NCBI RefSeq assembly: GCF_018688495.1 | Contig: NZ_CP061320.1 | Coordinates: forward strand, 530,586 to 594,585 | Reading direction: 5' to 3' | Length of the DNA: 64,000 bases | Source: Polynucleobacter sp. Adler-ghost | GTDB lineage: Bacteria; Pseudomonadota; Gammaproteobacteria; Burkholderiales; Burkholderiaceae | Part shown: positions 54,556 through 64,000 of the stretch, one piece after another | Layout: the number at the start of each line of letters is the position of its first letter | Position numbering within the stretch: position 1 is the first letter of the stretch | Program-made: the position numbers and the translations under genes | Notes under the pieces: model-generated | The model's input: only the letters and a program-made list of their open reading frames with translations | Database searches by the model: none | What the model was told of the DNA's origin: nothing

Positions 54556-55826
54556 TAACAATAAAAAACTCACTTTATTGCAGGCGCTTTAATGCGGCTA
54601 AGATTTTAATTCTGGGTCTCTTAGTTTGGGGTGGGATTGATCTAGCTGTTGCTCAGATGGATCACTCATCCCACTCTGGGATGAGTGTGTCTGCCAAGCC
54701 CTCTTCATCATGCAAGGGGTCGGGCCTAGACTGCGCAAATGCTGCAACACCGTTTCTAGATAAAGAGGGTAAGTTGCTTCTGGTCTGGACTGGTGGTGGA
54801 GTTGTTTCGTTCGCTAAATCTGATGATTTGGGAAAGACGTTTATATCCCCTATAGTTATTGCTGAACATGGAAAATCTCTGGATGCTGGAAGCGATGCTC
54901 GACCACAAATCGTTTCTGATTCAAATGGAAATATTTTTCTGACGTATGCTTTTTTCAAAGATTCCAATTGGAATGCTCAGATTAATACTTCACGGTCCAG
55001 CGATGGGGGCGCCACCTTTTCAGTACCAACATCTTTGATTGAGGGTGGATCCAGTCAGCGCTTTCCCTCGGTTTTAATTGGGTCCAATAACTCTATTTTT
55101 ATGACATGGGTTGATAAACGTCTTGTCTCTGCAGCTAAGCAAGGAGGGGAGAAGAGGTTAGGGGGATCCATCGCATACTCCTTTTCAAATGATGGAGGAA
55201 GTACATTTTGGATAGAGCGTATTGCCAATGAAAATAGTTGTGAGTGTTGTCGTATAGGAGCCGCATTGAGTTCTGCTGGAGAGCCTGCAGTGATTTATAG
55301 AGCAATCTTTCCTGGCGGTATTAGGGACCATGCCACTCAAATTATTTCCCCAAAGGGCGCTGGGCCCATTCAACGAGTCTCTGATGATCAGTGGCGGACG
55401 GATGCTTGTCCTCATCATGGGCCAACTATTGCCATTTCAGAGACAGGAAAAATGCACGTCGCTTGGTTTACCCAAGGCGAACGACGATCTGGAGTTTTTT
55501 ATGCAAATTCAGGCAATCAGGGCCGCAGTTACTCCAAGCCTATGAGGGTTGGCGCTGATGGAGCAAATGTATCTAGACCATATCTTTTGGCTCTTGGTAG
55601 AAATATTTTCTTGGTATGGAAAGAATTTAATGGAAGTGTTTCTAGTGTTTATATGAAGCGCTCCCAAGATGACGGGGGGACATGGTCAGTTCCCAGTACG
55701 ATTTTTGAAACATCTGGTTACTCGGATCATCCACTACTCATTTCCCAGCAGGGTAAAGTCTATCTGTCCTGGTTAACACGCATGAATGGTTATCAGCTAA
55801 TCGAGATAGGAAAAAATAATGAATAG
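54552..55826 (+). CDS. Secreted BNR-type beta-propeller, Cys/His-rich
   Basis: A 424-residue exported protein with a hydrophobic segment at about 17-35. At least four Asp-box (SxDxGxTF) turns, at about 90-96, 149-156, 212-219 and 371-378, indicate a sialidase-type propeller. Sialidase catalytic residues are not evident. Instead there are metal-binding-like groups: MDHSSH (36-41), Cys54 and Cys61, CECC (230-233) and ACPHHG (285-290). The TTG start overlaps the receptor stop, so the two are coupled; the next gene overlaps its 3' end. I infer a periplasmic or surface metal-handling protein, not a sialidase. Confidence 0.75.
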   Translation: MITIKNSLYCRRFNAAKILILGLLVWGGIDLAVAQMDHSSHSGMSVSAKPSSSCKGSGLDCANAATPFLDKEGKLLLVWTGGGVVSFAKSDDLGKTFISPIVIAEHGKSLDAGSDARPQIVSDSNGNIFLTYAFFKDSNWNAQINTSRSSDGGATFSVPTSLIEGGSSQRFPSVLIGSNNSIFMTWVDKRLVSAAKQGGEKRLGGSIAYSFSNDGGSTFWIERIANENSCECCRIGAALSSAGEPAVIYRAIFPGGIRDHATQIISPKGAGPIQRVSDDQWRTDACPHHGPTIAISETGKMHVAWFTQGERRSGVFYANSGNQGRSYSKPMRVGADGANVSRPYLLALGRNIFLVWKEFNGSVSSVYMKRSQDDGGTWSVPSTIFETSGYSDHPLLISQQGKVYLSWLTRMNGYQLIEIGKNNE

Positions 55827-56295
55827 ATTGATATTTACATTTGTGATGCTGCTTGCAGCAACTAGCGTCTCCATAGCTGGCACTGGGGTGCCCAAGCCTT
55901 ACCAGGGTGGAGATTGGACTTCTCTTATAAAAACTTCTAAAGGTTCTCCAGTGGCCATTCATTTCTGGGGGGTAACTTGCGCGCCCTGCGCAAGGGAGAT
56001 GCCTCAATGGGGTCAGTTTGTTGCTGCGAATAAGAAAGCCAACGTTATCTTTATTCAAGTTGATGATGTTTCCCCTGAAATGATTCAAAAGATGCTCGCT
56101 AAGGCAAATCTAAGCGAAGCAAAGAATTACTATGTCCATTCCACTTTTGATGAGCAACTACGGTATGAGATAGACCCAAAATGGAGAGGTGAGACGCCCA
56201 TTACTATCTTGATTGACAAGGGCGGAAAGGCAATTAGAAAGACGGGCCCAATGAACTTTTCTCAATTAAGTGATTGGTTTAATAAGAATGATTGA
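55819..56295 (+). CDS. TlpA-like thioredoxin-fold protein
   Basis: A 158-residue exported protein: signal peptide to about residue 20, then a thioredoxin fold with the redox site WGVTCAPCARE (Cys54, Cys57) and the cis-Pro loop GETPITILID. It resembles TlpA/ResA-type periplasmic reductases, which keep copper-site cysteines reduced during cytochrome oxidase assembly. The 8-base overlap with the propeller gene suggests it reduces the cysteines of that protein or its partners. Confidence 0.85.
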   Translation: MNRLIFTFVMLLAATSVSIAGTGVPKPYQGGDWTSLIKTSKGSPVAIHFWGVTCAPCAREMPQWGQFVAANKKANVIFIQVDDVSPEMIQKMLAKANLSEAKNYYVHSTFDEQLRYEIDPKWRGETPITILIDKGGKAIRKTGPMNFSQLSDWFNKND

Positions 56296-56351
56296 TGAAG
56301 TAAATCCGAGATGTAGATCGGAATTTGAATATTAACGAGGAGGATGTATCG

Positions 56352-56825
56352 ATGAAAAGTATTAAATTATTGAATGCTTTATTGCTTGCTGCAGTGGGTT
56401 TTGGTTTAGTTTCTATTGCGCAAGCTCAAAACGCGAAAGTCGGTAGTGTACAAATTGAAAATGCTTATACGCGCGCAACTGTTCCTGGTCAGCAAGTGGC
56501 TGGTGGTTTTATGAAGATTGAAAACAAAGGTGCTGCCGATCAACTTATTTCTGCTAGTTCCCCTGTTGCCGGTGAAGTTCAATTGCATGAGATGGCGATG
56601 GACGGTAATGTGATGAAAATGCGTCAGGTAAAAGATATCGCTGTGCCAGCAGGAGGTGCAGTTGAGTTAAAGCCAGGCGGCTTACATTTAATGTTCATGA
56701 ATATTAAGGCACCATTGGCTGCTGGAGAAACTGTACCTGTAAAGCTCAAGTTTGCTAAGGCAGGCGAGGTTGAGGTAAAGATGCCTGTGAATGCAATGGG
56801 CAACCCAGGCGCAATGAAGCACTAA
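56352..56825 (+). CDS. Copper chaperone PCu(A)C
   Basis: A 157-residue periplasmic protein: signal peptide up to about 25 (IAQAQ), then a cupredoxin-like domain with the exact PCu(A)C copper motif H-x10-M-x21-H-x-M at His79, Met90, His112 and Met114. These proteins hold Cu(I) and deliver it to the CuA site of cytochrome c oxidase. ATG 56352 lies 8 bases after GAGGAGG, preferred over an in-frame start at 56325. It ends the module, closed by the terminator at 56849-56885. Confidence 0.92.
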   Translation: MKSIKLLNALLLAAVGFGLVSIAQAQNAKVGSVQIENAYTRATVPGQQVAGGFMKIENKGAADQLISASSPVAGEVQLHEMAMDGNVMKMRQVKDIAVPAGGAVELKPGGLHLMFMNIKAPLAAGETVPVKLKFAKAGEVEVKMPVNAMGNPGAMKH

Positions 56826-56848
56826 GCTGAACCAGTTAAGATGTGCAA

Positions 56849-56885
56849 CAAAAAAGCCCCTAGTTTTACTTAGGGGCTTTTTTAG
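56849..56885. terminator. Bidirectional terminator PCu(A)C / ilvD
   Basis: AAAAAAGCCCCTA, 8-base loop, TAGGGGCTTTTTT. The perfect 13-base arms serve both convergent genes. Confidence 0.95.
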
Positions 56886-56899
56886 TTAGGCTAATCAAT

Positions 56900-58591
56900 T
56901 TAGATTTTTAAATCCAAATCAGTGACCGCACCTTTGCTAGCACTACTTGCCAGGCTGGCATATTTAGCCAGCAAGCCACGGGTATAGCGTGGCTTAGGTT
57001 GTACCCAAGCAGCACGACGCTTCGCAATCTCTTCATCGCTCACATTGAGTTGAATGAGGAGTTTATGGGCATCGATCGTAACGGAGTCGCCTTCATGGAT
57101 CAGAGCAATCACGCCACCTACAAAAGCCTCTGGAGCCACATGACCTACAACCATGCCCCAAGTGCCGCCAGAGAAGCGGCCATCGGTGATGAGGCCGACT
57201 GTCTCGCCTAAGCCCTGACCAACGAGAGCAGAGGTAGGGGCAAGCATCTCACGCATGCCGGGACCTCCTTTAGGGCCTTCATAACGAATAATCACAACAT
57301 CGCCATCCTTGATTTTCTGCGCCATGATGGCGGCCATTGCATCATCTTCAGAATCAAATACACGAGCAGGGCCAGTAATAGATGGATTCTTCAGGCCGGT
57401 AATTTTGGCAACGCAACCTTCAGGAGAGATATTGCCCTTGAGGATTGCTAAGTGACCCTGTTTATAAAGCGGAGTGTCTAGAGTGCGAATCACTTTTTGA
57501 TCGGCACGCGGTACGGATGGAACATCTTTTAATGTTTCTGCAATCGTTTTACCAGTGATGGTCATGCAGTCGCCATGCAAGAGTCCGCCATCCAACAAGA
57601 TCTTCATCACTTGAGGAATGCCGCCGGCTTGGTGAAGGTCAGTTGCTAAATACTGGCCAGATGGTTTCATATCCACGATCACAGGAACGCGCTTACGAAT
57701 ACGCTCAAAGTCATCAATCGTCCAATCGATTTCGGCAGCACTGGTGATCGCTAGAAAATGTAGAACCGCATTAGTCGAGCCACCAACTGCCATGATGACA
57801 CTCACCGCGTTCTCAATGGATTTCTTGGTAATGATGTCGCGTGGACGTAAATTATTTTTAATTGCTTCGACCAACACAATGGCTGAATCATGGGCGCTAG
57901 TGACTTTCTCGGCATCTACGTTGGCCATCGTAGATGAGTAAGGCAGGCTCATACCCAAAGCTTCGAATGAGGAGCTCATAGTGTTGGCGGTATACATACC
58001 TCCGCAGGAACCGCTCCCTGGGCAAGCATTTTGCTCAACGCCTTTAAGATCTTCTTCGCTGAGACGGCCTGAGGTAAATTCACCAACAGCTTCAAATGCA
58101 GAAACAATATTAAGCTCTTTGCCTTTGTAATGACCAGGCTTAATTGTTCCGCCATAAACATAAATTGCTGGCACGTTGGTGCGCGCAATCGCCATCATTC
58201 CACCTGGCATGTTTTTATCGCAGCCACCAATGACTAAAACGCCATCCTGCCATAAGCCATTTACACAAACTTCAATGCTATCGGCAATCACTTCACGTGA
58301 GACGAGAGAATATTTCATGCCCTCAGTACCCATGCCAATGCCATCTGATACGGTCGGAGTACCAAACATTTGCGCCTTTGCGCCTGCTTCCTCAAGCGCG
58401 CTTACTGCCGCATCCGCGAGTTTCTGTAAGCCACTATTGCAAGGGGTAATGGTGGAATGACCGTTGGCCACGCCAACCATTGGCTTAACAAAATCCTTCT
58501 CTTCATAGCCCATCGCGTAATACATTGAGCGATTGGGAGCGCGAGCAACCCCTTCGGTGACATTGCGTGAGCGTTCATTGAGGCGTTTCAT
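56900..58591 (-). CDS. ilvD: Dihydroxy-acid dehydratase
   Basis: A 563-residue Fe-S dehydratase in branched-chain amino acid synthesis. The Fe-S cysteines lie in [21 protein letters not shown] and [17 protein letters not shown], all conserved in IlvD/Edd. ATG 58591 gives the family start [14 protein letters not shown]; the longer frame from 58681 adds 30 unconserved residues. GGAG lies 13 bases upstream, a long spacing. No leucine-rich leader peptide is visible in the 227-base gap upstream. Confidence 0.95.
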   Translation of the reverse strand: MKRLNERSRNVTEGVARAPNRSMYYAMGYEEKDFVKPMVGVANGHSTITPCNSGLQKLADAAVSALEEAGAKAQMFGTPTVSDGIGMGTEGMKYSLVSREVIADSIEVCVNGLWQDGVLVIGGCDKNMPGGMMAIARTNVPAIYVYGGTIKPGHYKGKELNIVSAFEAVGEFTSGRLSEEDLKGVEQNACPGSGSCGGMYTANTMSSSFEALGMSLPYSSTMANVDAEKVTSAHDSAIVLVEAIKNNLRPRDIITKKSIENAVSVIMAVGGSTNAVLHFLAITSAAEIDWTIDDFERIRKRVPVIVDMKPSGQYLATDLHQAGGIPQVMKILLDGGLLHGDCMTITGKTIAETLKDVPSVPRADQKVIRTLDTPLYKQGHLAILKGNISPEGCVAKITGLKNPSITGPARVFDSEDDAMAAIMAQKIKDGDVVIIRYEGPKGGPGMREMLAPTSALVGQGLGETVGLITDGRFSGGTWGMVVGHVAPEAFVGGVIALIHEGDSVTIDAHKLLIQLNVSDEEIAKRRAAWVQPKPRYTRGLLAKYASLASSASKGAVTDLDLKI

Positions 58592-58740
58592 ACTGATATT
58601 GACTCCAGAAAAGAATTTGTCGAAAGGCTCTATTGTGCCGTGATACAAGGGGGAATGCAGGGGTTTATACGCCCATTCCATACCCTTTTTTGCATCGCAA
58701 CAAAGAGATTTGTTTATTGTATTTGTTGATTCGGCCTAAT

Positions 58741-58760
58741 TATTAGCCTAAAAGCTAATA
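58741..58760. promoter_or_regulatory. Inverted repeat before the response regulator gene
   Basis: TATTAGC-CTAAAA-GCTAATA has perfect 7-base arms, 58 bases before ATG 58819. It may be an operator; it lies in the divergent region shared with ilvD. Confidence 0.5.
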
Positions 58761-58818
58761 TCCTTGGCAGAAAAGCTGCGATACATTGCCTCATCACTTA
58801 CTTTTCCTTTTAAATTCA

Positions 58819-59451
58819 ATGACTAAAGTTGGCCACATCTATCTAATAGATGACGATGAGTCGATGCGTACCTCCTTAGGCAGAATGCTCAAGGATGTCG
58901 GTTACATCGTGGAGGAATTCTCCTCCGCAGTGGCATTTTTAGACCATTCAGTGCCAGTGGCGCCGGCCGTCATTTTGCTCGATATGCAAATGCCGGATAT
59001 GACTGGATTGGATTTACAGGAAAAATTAGTCCAACTGAGCCGTAAAACCCCCATTGTGTTTATCAGCGGGCAGAGTCATCCCCATCAAATTGTTACCAGT
59101 CTCAAGCGTGGCGCTGTAGATTTTCTCTTCAAGCCCTTCAATTTGGAGGATTTATTGAAAGCAGTTGCAGATGCCCTTGAGTTTGATAGACGTCAACTCA
59201 AACGGGTTTCCAAGGAACTAGAGACTAAGAAAGACTATGCAACTCTCACTCCTAGAGAAAAGGAGGTCTGCTTTTGGCTGGTGAAGGGATTGCTCAATAA
59301 GGATATTGCTGTTAAGTTGGGTACAACCGATGCCACAATCAAGGTTCACAAGGCTAGAGTGATGGATAAGATGAATGTGGATTCGGTTCAGTTATTGGTT
59401 GCAAAGTACCTTGAATCTGATTTAGAAAACCTCCAGAATGCTAGCTCTTGA
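58819..59451 (+). CDS. FixJ-type response regulator (orphan)
   Basis: A 210-residue two-domain regulator. The receiver has DDDE (11-14), phosphoacceptor Asp55 in VILLDMQMPDM, and the conserved Lys in FLFKPF (about 105). The C-terminal LuxR-type helix-turn-helix reads LTPREKEVCFWLVKGLLNKDIAVKLG then TIKVHKARVMDKM. ATG 58819 gives the normal receiver N-terminus. No sensor kinase is adjacent, so its signal and targets are unknown. Confidence 0.9.
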   Translation: MTKVGHIYLIDDDESMRTSLGRMLKDVGYIVEEFSSAVAFLDHSVPVAPAVILLDMQMPDMTGLDLQEKLVQLSRKTPIVFISGQSHPHQIVTSLKRGAVDFLFKPFNLEDLLKAVADALEFDRRQLKRVSKELETKKDYATLTPREKEVCFWLVKGLLNKDIAVKLGTTDATIKVHKARVMDKMNVDSVQLLVAKYLESDLENLQNASS

Positions 59452-59525
59452 GCTAATTTCCCTGTAGCTAAATTAGCACTAAGATGGGGCATTATTTTGA
59501 TAGATAAAACACTTAAATCAATTTT

Positions 59526-60554
59526 GTGAATACCACTTCCAAGATTCCTGAGATTCGCAAAGAGGCTTTTATTCAGGCTCGCGAAAAGCTGAGCTTGACT
59601 ACTAAAGATCTTGGTGGAATGGCATGTCTATCCACTCGGCAAATTGAGCAGATTGAAAACGGTGAAACCAGCTCCTTCTATAGCGCTCAAATCAAAGCAA
59701 CTGCTGCTAAAAAAGTAGCAAAGTTGCTTAAGTTAAGCGATGAAGAGGCATTTAATTTCGGTGCGATTGCTCCTGAGACCTCAAGCGTATTACAGTTACC
59801 AATTGCAGAGGTTAAATTAACAGATGATTCAATGAGTAAGGAGGCTAAAAAAGAGTCTCCTAAAAAGGCGGAAGCGAAAATAGATGTCGCGCAAACTCAG
59901 GAGCAGGTACAAGAGAGTCAGTTACCCGTAGAAGAAACAGAAGTTCAGGAAAATGAAGCGCCCCTCAATCAAGTCACCTCAAAGCCAAAATCGAGTTCAC
60001 AAAGCAAACCGTTTCTTTGGTTGAGCGTAGTTGCTGCAGCAGTATTTGCAGTAGTTAATTTGCAGCCTTTATTTTTCTCAGAAAAACCGGCAGAAATCGT
60101 CCTCGTAAAAGAAGAAATTATTGAGCCCGTGCCAGCCGAGCCAGTGCCGGTAGCCCCAGCTTCTTCAGCAGCCCCTGCTCCTGCGCTGCCAGCTCCAGTT
60201 GCTAGCGCTGAAGTCGCAACAGCATGTCCTCCTGAAGAGGGCATTATTAGCTATAAAACAGATGCCCCACGTAAGGCGGCAGATATGGTTTATGTGCAGG
60301 TGAAATCGAAGCAAGTTGTTTGTGTCAGTGATGCTTCTGGGAAGATGCAAAACAAGATGATTGAGCCTAGTGCAGGAGTATCTTTTTATGGCAAGCCTCC
60401 ATTCAAAGTGCTGACTAGCGGACTTGCTCAGGCTGATGTGTTTTTTCAGGGTGCAAAAGTACGCCTGACAAATCTCAATCACAAAACTTTAATATTAGAA
60501 GCCGCTGAAGTAGCGATCCCTTCTGTAGACCGGGCAGATTTGCAGCAGCGCTAA
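59526..60554 (+). CDS. RodZ-like membrane protein with helix-turn-helix
   Basis: A 342-residue protein. N-terminal helix-turn-helix of the Xre/RodZ type (about 10-65, LTTKDLGGMACLSTRQIEQIENG), then an acidic Lys/Glu/Gln-rich linker, one membrane helix (about 160-182), a Pro/Ala-rich segment (VPAEPVPVAPASSAAPAPALPAP), and a C-terminal beta-rich domain like DUF4115. This order is that of RodZ, the MreB anchor for rod shape. It starts with GTG. The usual ispG neighbour of rodZ is absent, so it may be a paralog. Confidence 0.75.
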   Translation: MNTTSKIPEIRKEAFIQAREKLSLTTKDLGGMACLSTRQIEQIENGETSSFYSAQIKATAAKKVAKLLKLSDEEAFNFGAIAPETSSVLQLPIAEVKLTDDSMSKEAKKESPKKAEAKIDVAQTQEQVQESQLPVEETEVQENEAPLNQVTSKPKSSSQSKPFLWLSVVAAAVFAVVNLQPLFFSEKPAEIVLVKEEIIEPVPAEPVPVAPASSAAPAPALPAPVASAEVATACPPEEGIISYKTDAPRKAADMVYVQVKSKQVVCVSDASGKMQNKMIEPSAGVSFYGKPPFKVLTSGLAQADVFFQGAKVRLTNLNHKTLILEAAEVAIPSVDRADLQQR

Positions 60555-60596
60555 CCCTCGGAAGAGTTGGCGAGTTAGCGCATCAAATCCTGCTGC

Positions 60597-60944
<348 letters not shown>

Positions 60945-60986
60945 TTAATATAGTAATCATACCTAGAACTGAAAACCAATGCCCCG

Positions 60987-62606
60987 TTAGGCTCTAAATT
61001 GGGAGGTAATTGGGTAGCGCCAGTCACGCCCAAAGGCTCTAGTAGTGACTCGAACGCCAGGGGGTGCTTGGCGACGTTTGTACTCATTAAGCTTAATGAG
61101 ACGGGTGACTTTTTCTACGCTTTCAGGATCAAACCCGGCAGCAATGATTTGGGCGATAGATTGGTTTTGCTCCATATAGCGCTCGACGATGCCATCCAAT
61201 ACTTCATATGATGGCAAGCTGTCTTGATCGGTCTGATCGGGGCGTAATTCTGCTGAAGGCGCGCGCGTCAAAATCCGCTCCGGAATGATCGGGGCAATGC
61301 TATTGCGATAAGCGCATAAGCGATAGACCAAAGTTTTGGCAATATCTTTAATGACCGCAAAGCCACCAGCCATATCTCCGTAAAGAGTGCAGTAGCCCAC
61401 AGCCATTTCACTCTTGTTGCCCGTAGTTAAAACTAGTCGACCTGTTTTATTGGAGAGGGCCATCAGGAGGGTGCCACGCACGCGTGCCTGAATATTTTCT
61501 TCAGTAGCATCAAGTTTTAGGCCTTTAAATTGCTCAGCTAGAGCATGCTCCAAAGCATCAACAGGCTCGCTAATTGGAATCTCATCATATTGCACGCCTA
61601 GATTCTGAGCCATTTCTCTGGCATCAATCCAGGAGATGTCAGCTGTATAGCGTGAAGCCATCATGACGGTGCGAACTTTGTCTGCGCCCAATGCATCTAC
61701 TGCAATTGCTAACACCAATGCAGAATCAACTCCACCCGAGAGGCCAATAATGACTCCTGGAAAACGATTTTTTTGAACATAGTCACGCACACCTAGAACA
61801 AGTGCTTGGTAAGCCTGAGCTTCCACACTAGTCGGGACAACCATTGCTCCTGGTTCTAAATCGGCGGAGGGATTGACATTGACATAGCCAAGAGCGGTTT
61901 CAAACTGTGGCATGGTCATCACTACTTTGCCTGTGCTATTTAGCGCAAATGAGCCACCATCAAACACCAGTTCATCTTGGCCGCCGACTGCATTTACGTA
62001 AACTAATGGCATCTGACTTAGGGCAATCTGTTTGCGCAGTACTTCAATACGTAAAGATTCTTTTTGGAGGTGATAAGGCGAGGCATTGAGAACCAGCAGT
62101 ACTTGGCCGCCTGCTGCATGAGCCTGTTTTGCTGGACCTGCATGCCATGCATCTTCACAAAGAATAAGCCCGTACTGAATACCTGCATGTTCAAAGACAC
62201 AGGCCTCATGCCCTGGTGTGAAATAACGCACCTCATCAAACACTTCATGATTAGGTAACTCTTGTTTGGCATAGCCAGCGATGATCCTGCCATCACGAAT
62301 GACAGAAGCATAGTTTTGTAGACCAAGGGTAGTTTTCTTGGGGTGGCCAATAATCACAGTCAGCCCCGGGAACTTCTGGAGCTCTAGCATTAAACAGCTG
62401 AGCTCTCGATCTACTGCCTCAATGAAGGCAGGACGCAATAATAAATCTTCTGGGGGGTAGCCAGTGAGCGAGAGCTCTGGCGTAAGTACGATTGTGGCGC
62501 CTTGTGCATAAGCATCTGCCACGGCTTGAGAGATGAGCTGCGCATTGCCAGGCAAATCACCCAAAAGAGGGTTGATTTGCGCTAAGGCGATTTTTTGCGA
62601 GCTCAC
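60987..62606 (-). CDS. nadE: Glutamine-dependent NAD+ synthetase
   Basis: A 539-residue two-domain enzyme. The N-terminal nitrilase domain has the triad Glu44 (LTPELSLTGYPPEDLL), Lys114 and Cys150 (LILCEDAWH). The C-terminal synthetase domain has the ATP loop SGGVDSALVLAI and LTTGNKSEMAVGYCTLYGD. It amidates deamido-NAD with ammonia from glutamine. The adjacent PII gene suggests coupled regulation by nitrogen status. Confidence 0.94.
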   Translation of the reverse strand: MSSQKIALAQINPLLGDLPGNAQLISQAVADAYAQGATIVLTPELSLTGYPPEDLLLRPAFIEAVDRELSCLMLELQKFPGLTVIIGHPKKTTLGLQNYASVIRDGRIIAGYAKQELPNHEVFDEVRYFTPGHEACVFEHAGIQYGLILCEDAWHAGPAKQAHAAGGQVLLVLNASPYHLQKESLRIEVLRKQIALSQMPLVYVNAVGGQDELVFDGGSFALNSTGKVVMTMPQFETALGYVNVNPSADLEPGAMVVPTSVEAQAYQALVLGVRDYVQKNRFPGVIIGLSGGVDSALVLAIAVDALGADKVRTVMMASRYTADISWIDAREMAQNLGVQYDEIPISEPVDALEHALAEQFKGLKLDATEENIQARVRGTLLMALSNKTGRLVLTTGNKSEMAVGYCTLYGDMAGGFAVIKDIAKTLVYRLCAYRNSIAPIIPERILTRAPSAELRPDQTDQDSLPSYEVLDGIVERYMEQNQSIAQIIAAGFDPESVEKVTRLIKLNEYKRRQAPPGVRVTTRAFGRDWRYPITSQFRA

Positions 62607-62622
62607 TCCAATAGCTACTTAA

Positions 62623-63159
62623 TTACTTCTGCGACTTGGCATAACCTTCGATGCCGTCCAAAATTTCTTTATGGGCACCAGCAACACCAGTCCAACCTTT
62701 AACTTTTACCCACTTGCCTTTTTCGAGATCTTTATAGTGCTCGAAGAAATGTTGGATTTGGGCGAGAAGTAATTCGTTTACATCTTCAGGTTTTTGTAAA
62801 TGCTTGTAGATTGGCAAAATCTTGTCTTCTGGAACGGCCAACAACTTCGCATCCTGGCCGCCTTCATCTTCCATTTCTAACATGCCGATAGCGCGGCAGC
62901 TCACTACTGAGCCTGGCACCAATGCAAATGGAGTAATAACGAGAACATCTACAGGGTCGCCGTCACCAGCAATCGTTTTAGGGATGTAGCCGTAGTTGCA
63001 TGGGTAGTGCATTGCTGTGCCCATGAAGCGATCCACGAAGAGGCAGCCAGTCTCTTTATCCACTTCATACTTCACTGGATCCGCATTCATTGGGATCTCA
63101 ATAATGACGTTGAATGATTCTGGAATTTTCTTGCCTGGGCTGACCTTGTCGTAACTCAT
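62623..63159 (-). CDS. ppa: Inorganic pyrophosphatase
   Basis: A 178-residue family I pyrophosphatase. The active-site signature DGDPVDVLVITPF lies near residues 67-79, with conserved VIEIPMNADPVKYEVDKETG and KDLEKGKWVKVKGW. It hydrolyses PPi made by biosynthetic reactions. It is 17 bases upstream of nadE on the same strand, a sensible pairing because NAD synthetase releases PPi. Confidence 0.95.
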   Translation of the reverse strand: MSYDKVSPGKKIPESFNVIIEIPMNADPVKYEVDKETGCLFVDRFMGTAMHYPCNYGYIPKTIAGDGDPVDVLVITPFALVPGSVVSCRAIGMLEMEDEGGQDAKLLAVPEDKILPIYKHLQKPEDVNELLLAQIQHFFEHYKDLEKGKWVKVKGWTGVAGAHKEILDGIEGYAKSQK

Positions 63160-63302
63160 AAATACTCCGGTTAGTGATTAATGGATACCTCGATATTAGC
63201 AAAGAGGTGAGATGACGCCTATTTTAAAGCTTTCCAGGACTCTCCAAAAGTCTGTAATTAGTCAATTGGATCGGTTAAACCTCTACGGAGTACGCTGGAA
63301 TG

Positions 63303-63329
63303 AAAAGCGCCCAGCAAGGCCGGGCGCTC
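63303..63329 (-). terminator. Rho-independent terminator after trxB
   Basis: On the minus strand AGCGCCC, a 9-base loop and GGGCGCT are followed by TTTT. It lies 20-50 bases after the trxB stop. Confidence 0.85.
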
Positions 63330-63351
63330 TCTTGCCTTAGTTGATTCGCCG

Positions 63352-64000
<649 letters not shown>

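Noticed and set aside
54552..55826. True exo-sialidase
   Set aside because: Asp boxes are present but the Arg triad and Tyr/Glu nucleophile pair are not evident, and the gene context is metal handling.
59969..60244. Gly/Ala/Thr-rich open frame antisense to the RodZ-like gene
   Set aside because: It mirrors the Pro/Ala-rich stalk codons on the other strand and has no independent start signals.

Overview
The window reads as a compact, gene-dense chromosome segment of a betaproteobacterium. The best match I can infer is Polynucleobacter or a close relative (Burkholderiales). The clues are moderate GC, very short intergenic gaps, an Oxalobacter-like oxc/frc pair, a zapA-6S RNA junction, tandem cphA genes with a DUF1854 partner, and tripartite tricarboxylate (TTT) and TRAP transporters. 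This assignment rests on recognised protein families; I ran no database search. I see no insertion sequence, prophage, CRISPR array, rRNA or tRNA.

Layout. 1-1402: a partial TSUP permease, 6S RNA, zapA and a small coiled-coil gene (all minus strand). 1454-6470: a complete cobalamin import operon (btuB, btuF, btuC, btuD) behind a cobalamin riboswitch. 6517-12841: an oxalate/C1 island with a Crp/Fnr-type regulator, oxc and frc, a second frc, and a stand-alone 10-formyl-THF hydrolase-like formyltransferase. The regulator gene and oxc each carry a 5-4-5 FNR-like palindrome upstream, and oxc has a structured leader. 12870-16601: panC, scpA, a DUF3460 gene and metG. 16731-20494: fdhD, dcd and a basic amino acid decarboxylase. 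20616-29281: an orphan antitoxin, two TRAP permease subunits, argH, hemC, hemD, ubiC, a DEAD-box helicase and a LysE-type exporter. 29299-40639: an aldehyde dehydrogenase, msrA, pdxH, tcdA, an alanine uptake/dehydrogenase pair, a GDT1-type Mn exporter, pepN, VapBC and fbp.

40739-48525 is a cyanophycin locus: cphA and a shortened cphA' on one strand, with an ABC exporter carrying an N-terminal zinc ribbon and a DUF1854 protein diverging from them. 48706-51859 is a TctC-TctB-TctA transporter. 51957-56825 is a putative envelope copper module: a DUF2946 protein, a TonB receptor, a Cys/His-rich beta-propeller, a TlpA-like thioredoxin and PCu(A)C. The rest is ilvD, an orphan FixJ-type response regulator, a RodZ-like protein, a PII protein, nadE, ppa and a partial trxB.

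The least described parts are the copper module built around the beta-propeller, the second CoA-transferase coupled to a formyl-THF hydrolase-like enzyme, the oxc leader RNA, and a hairpin that may bring a distant Shine-Dalgarno sequence to the start codon of the DEAD-box helicase.
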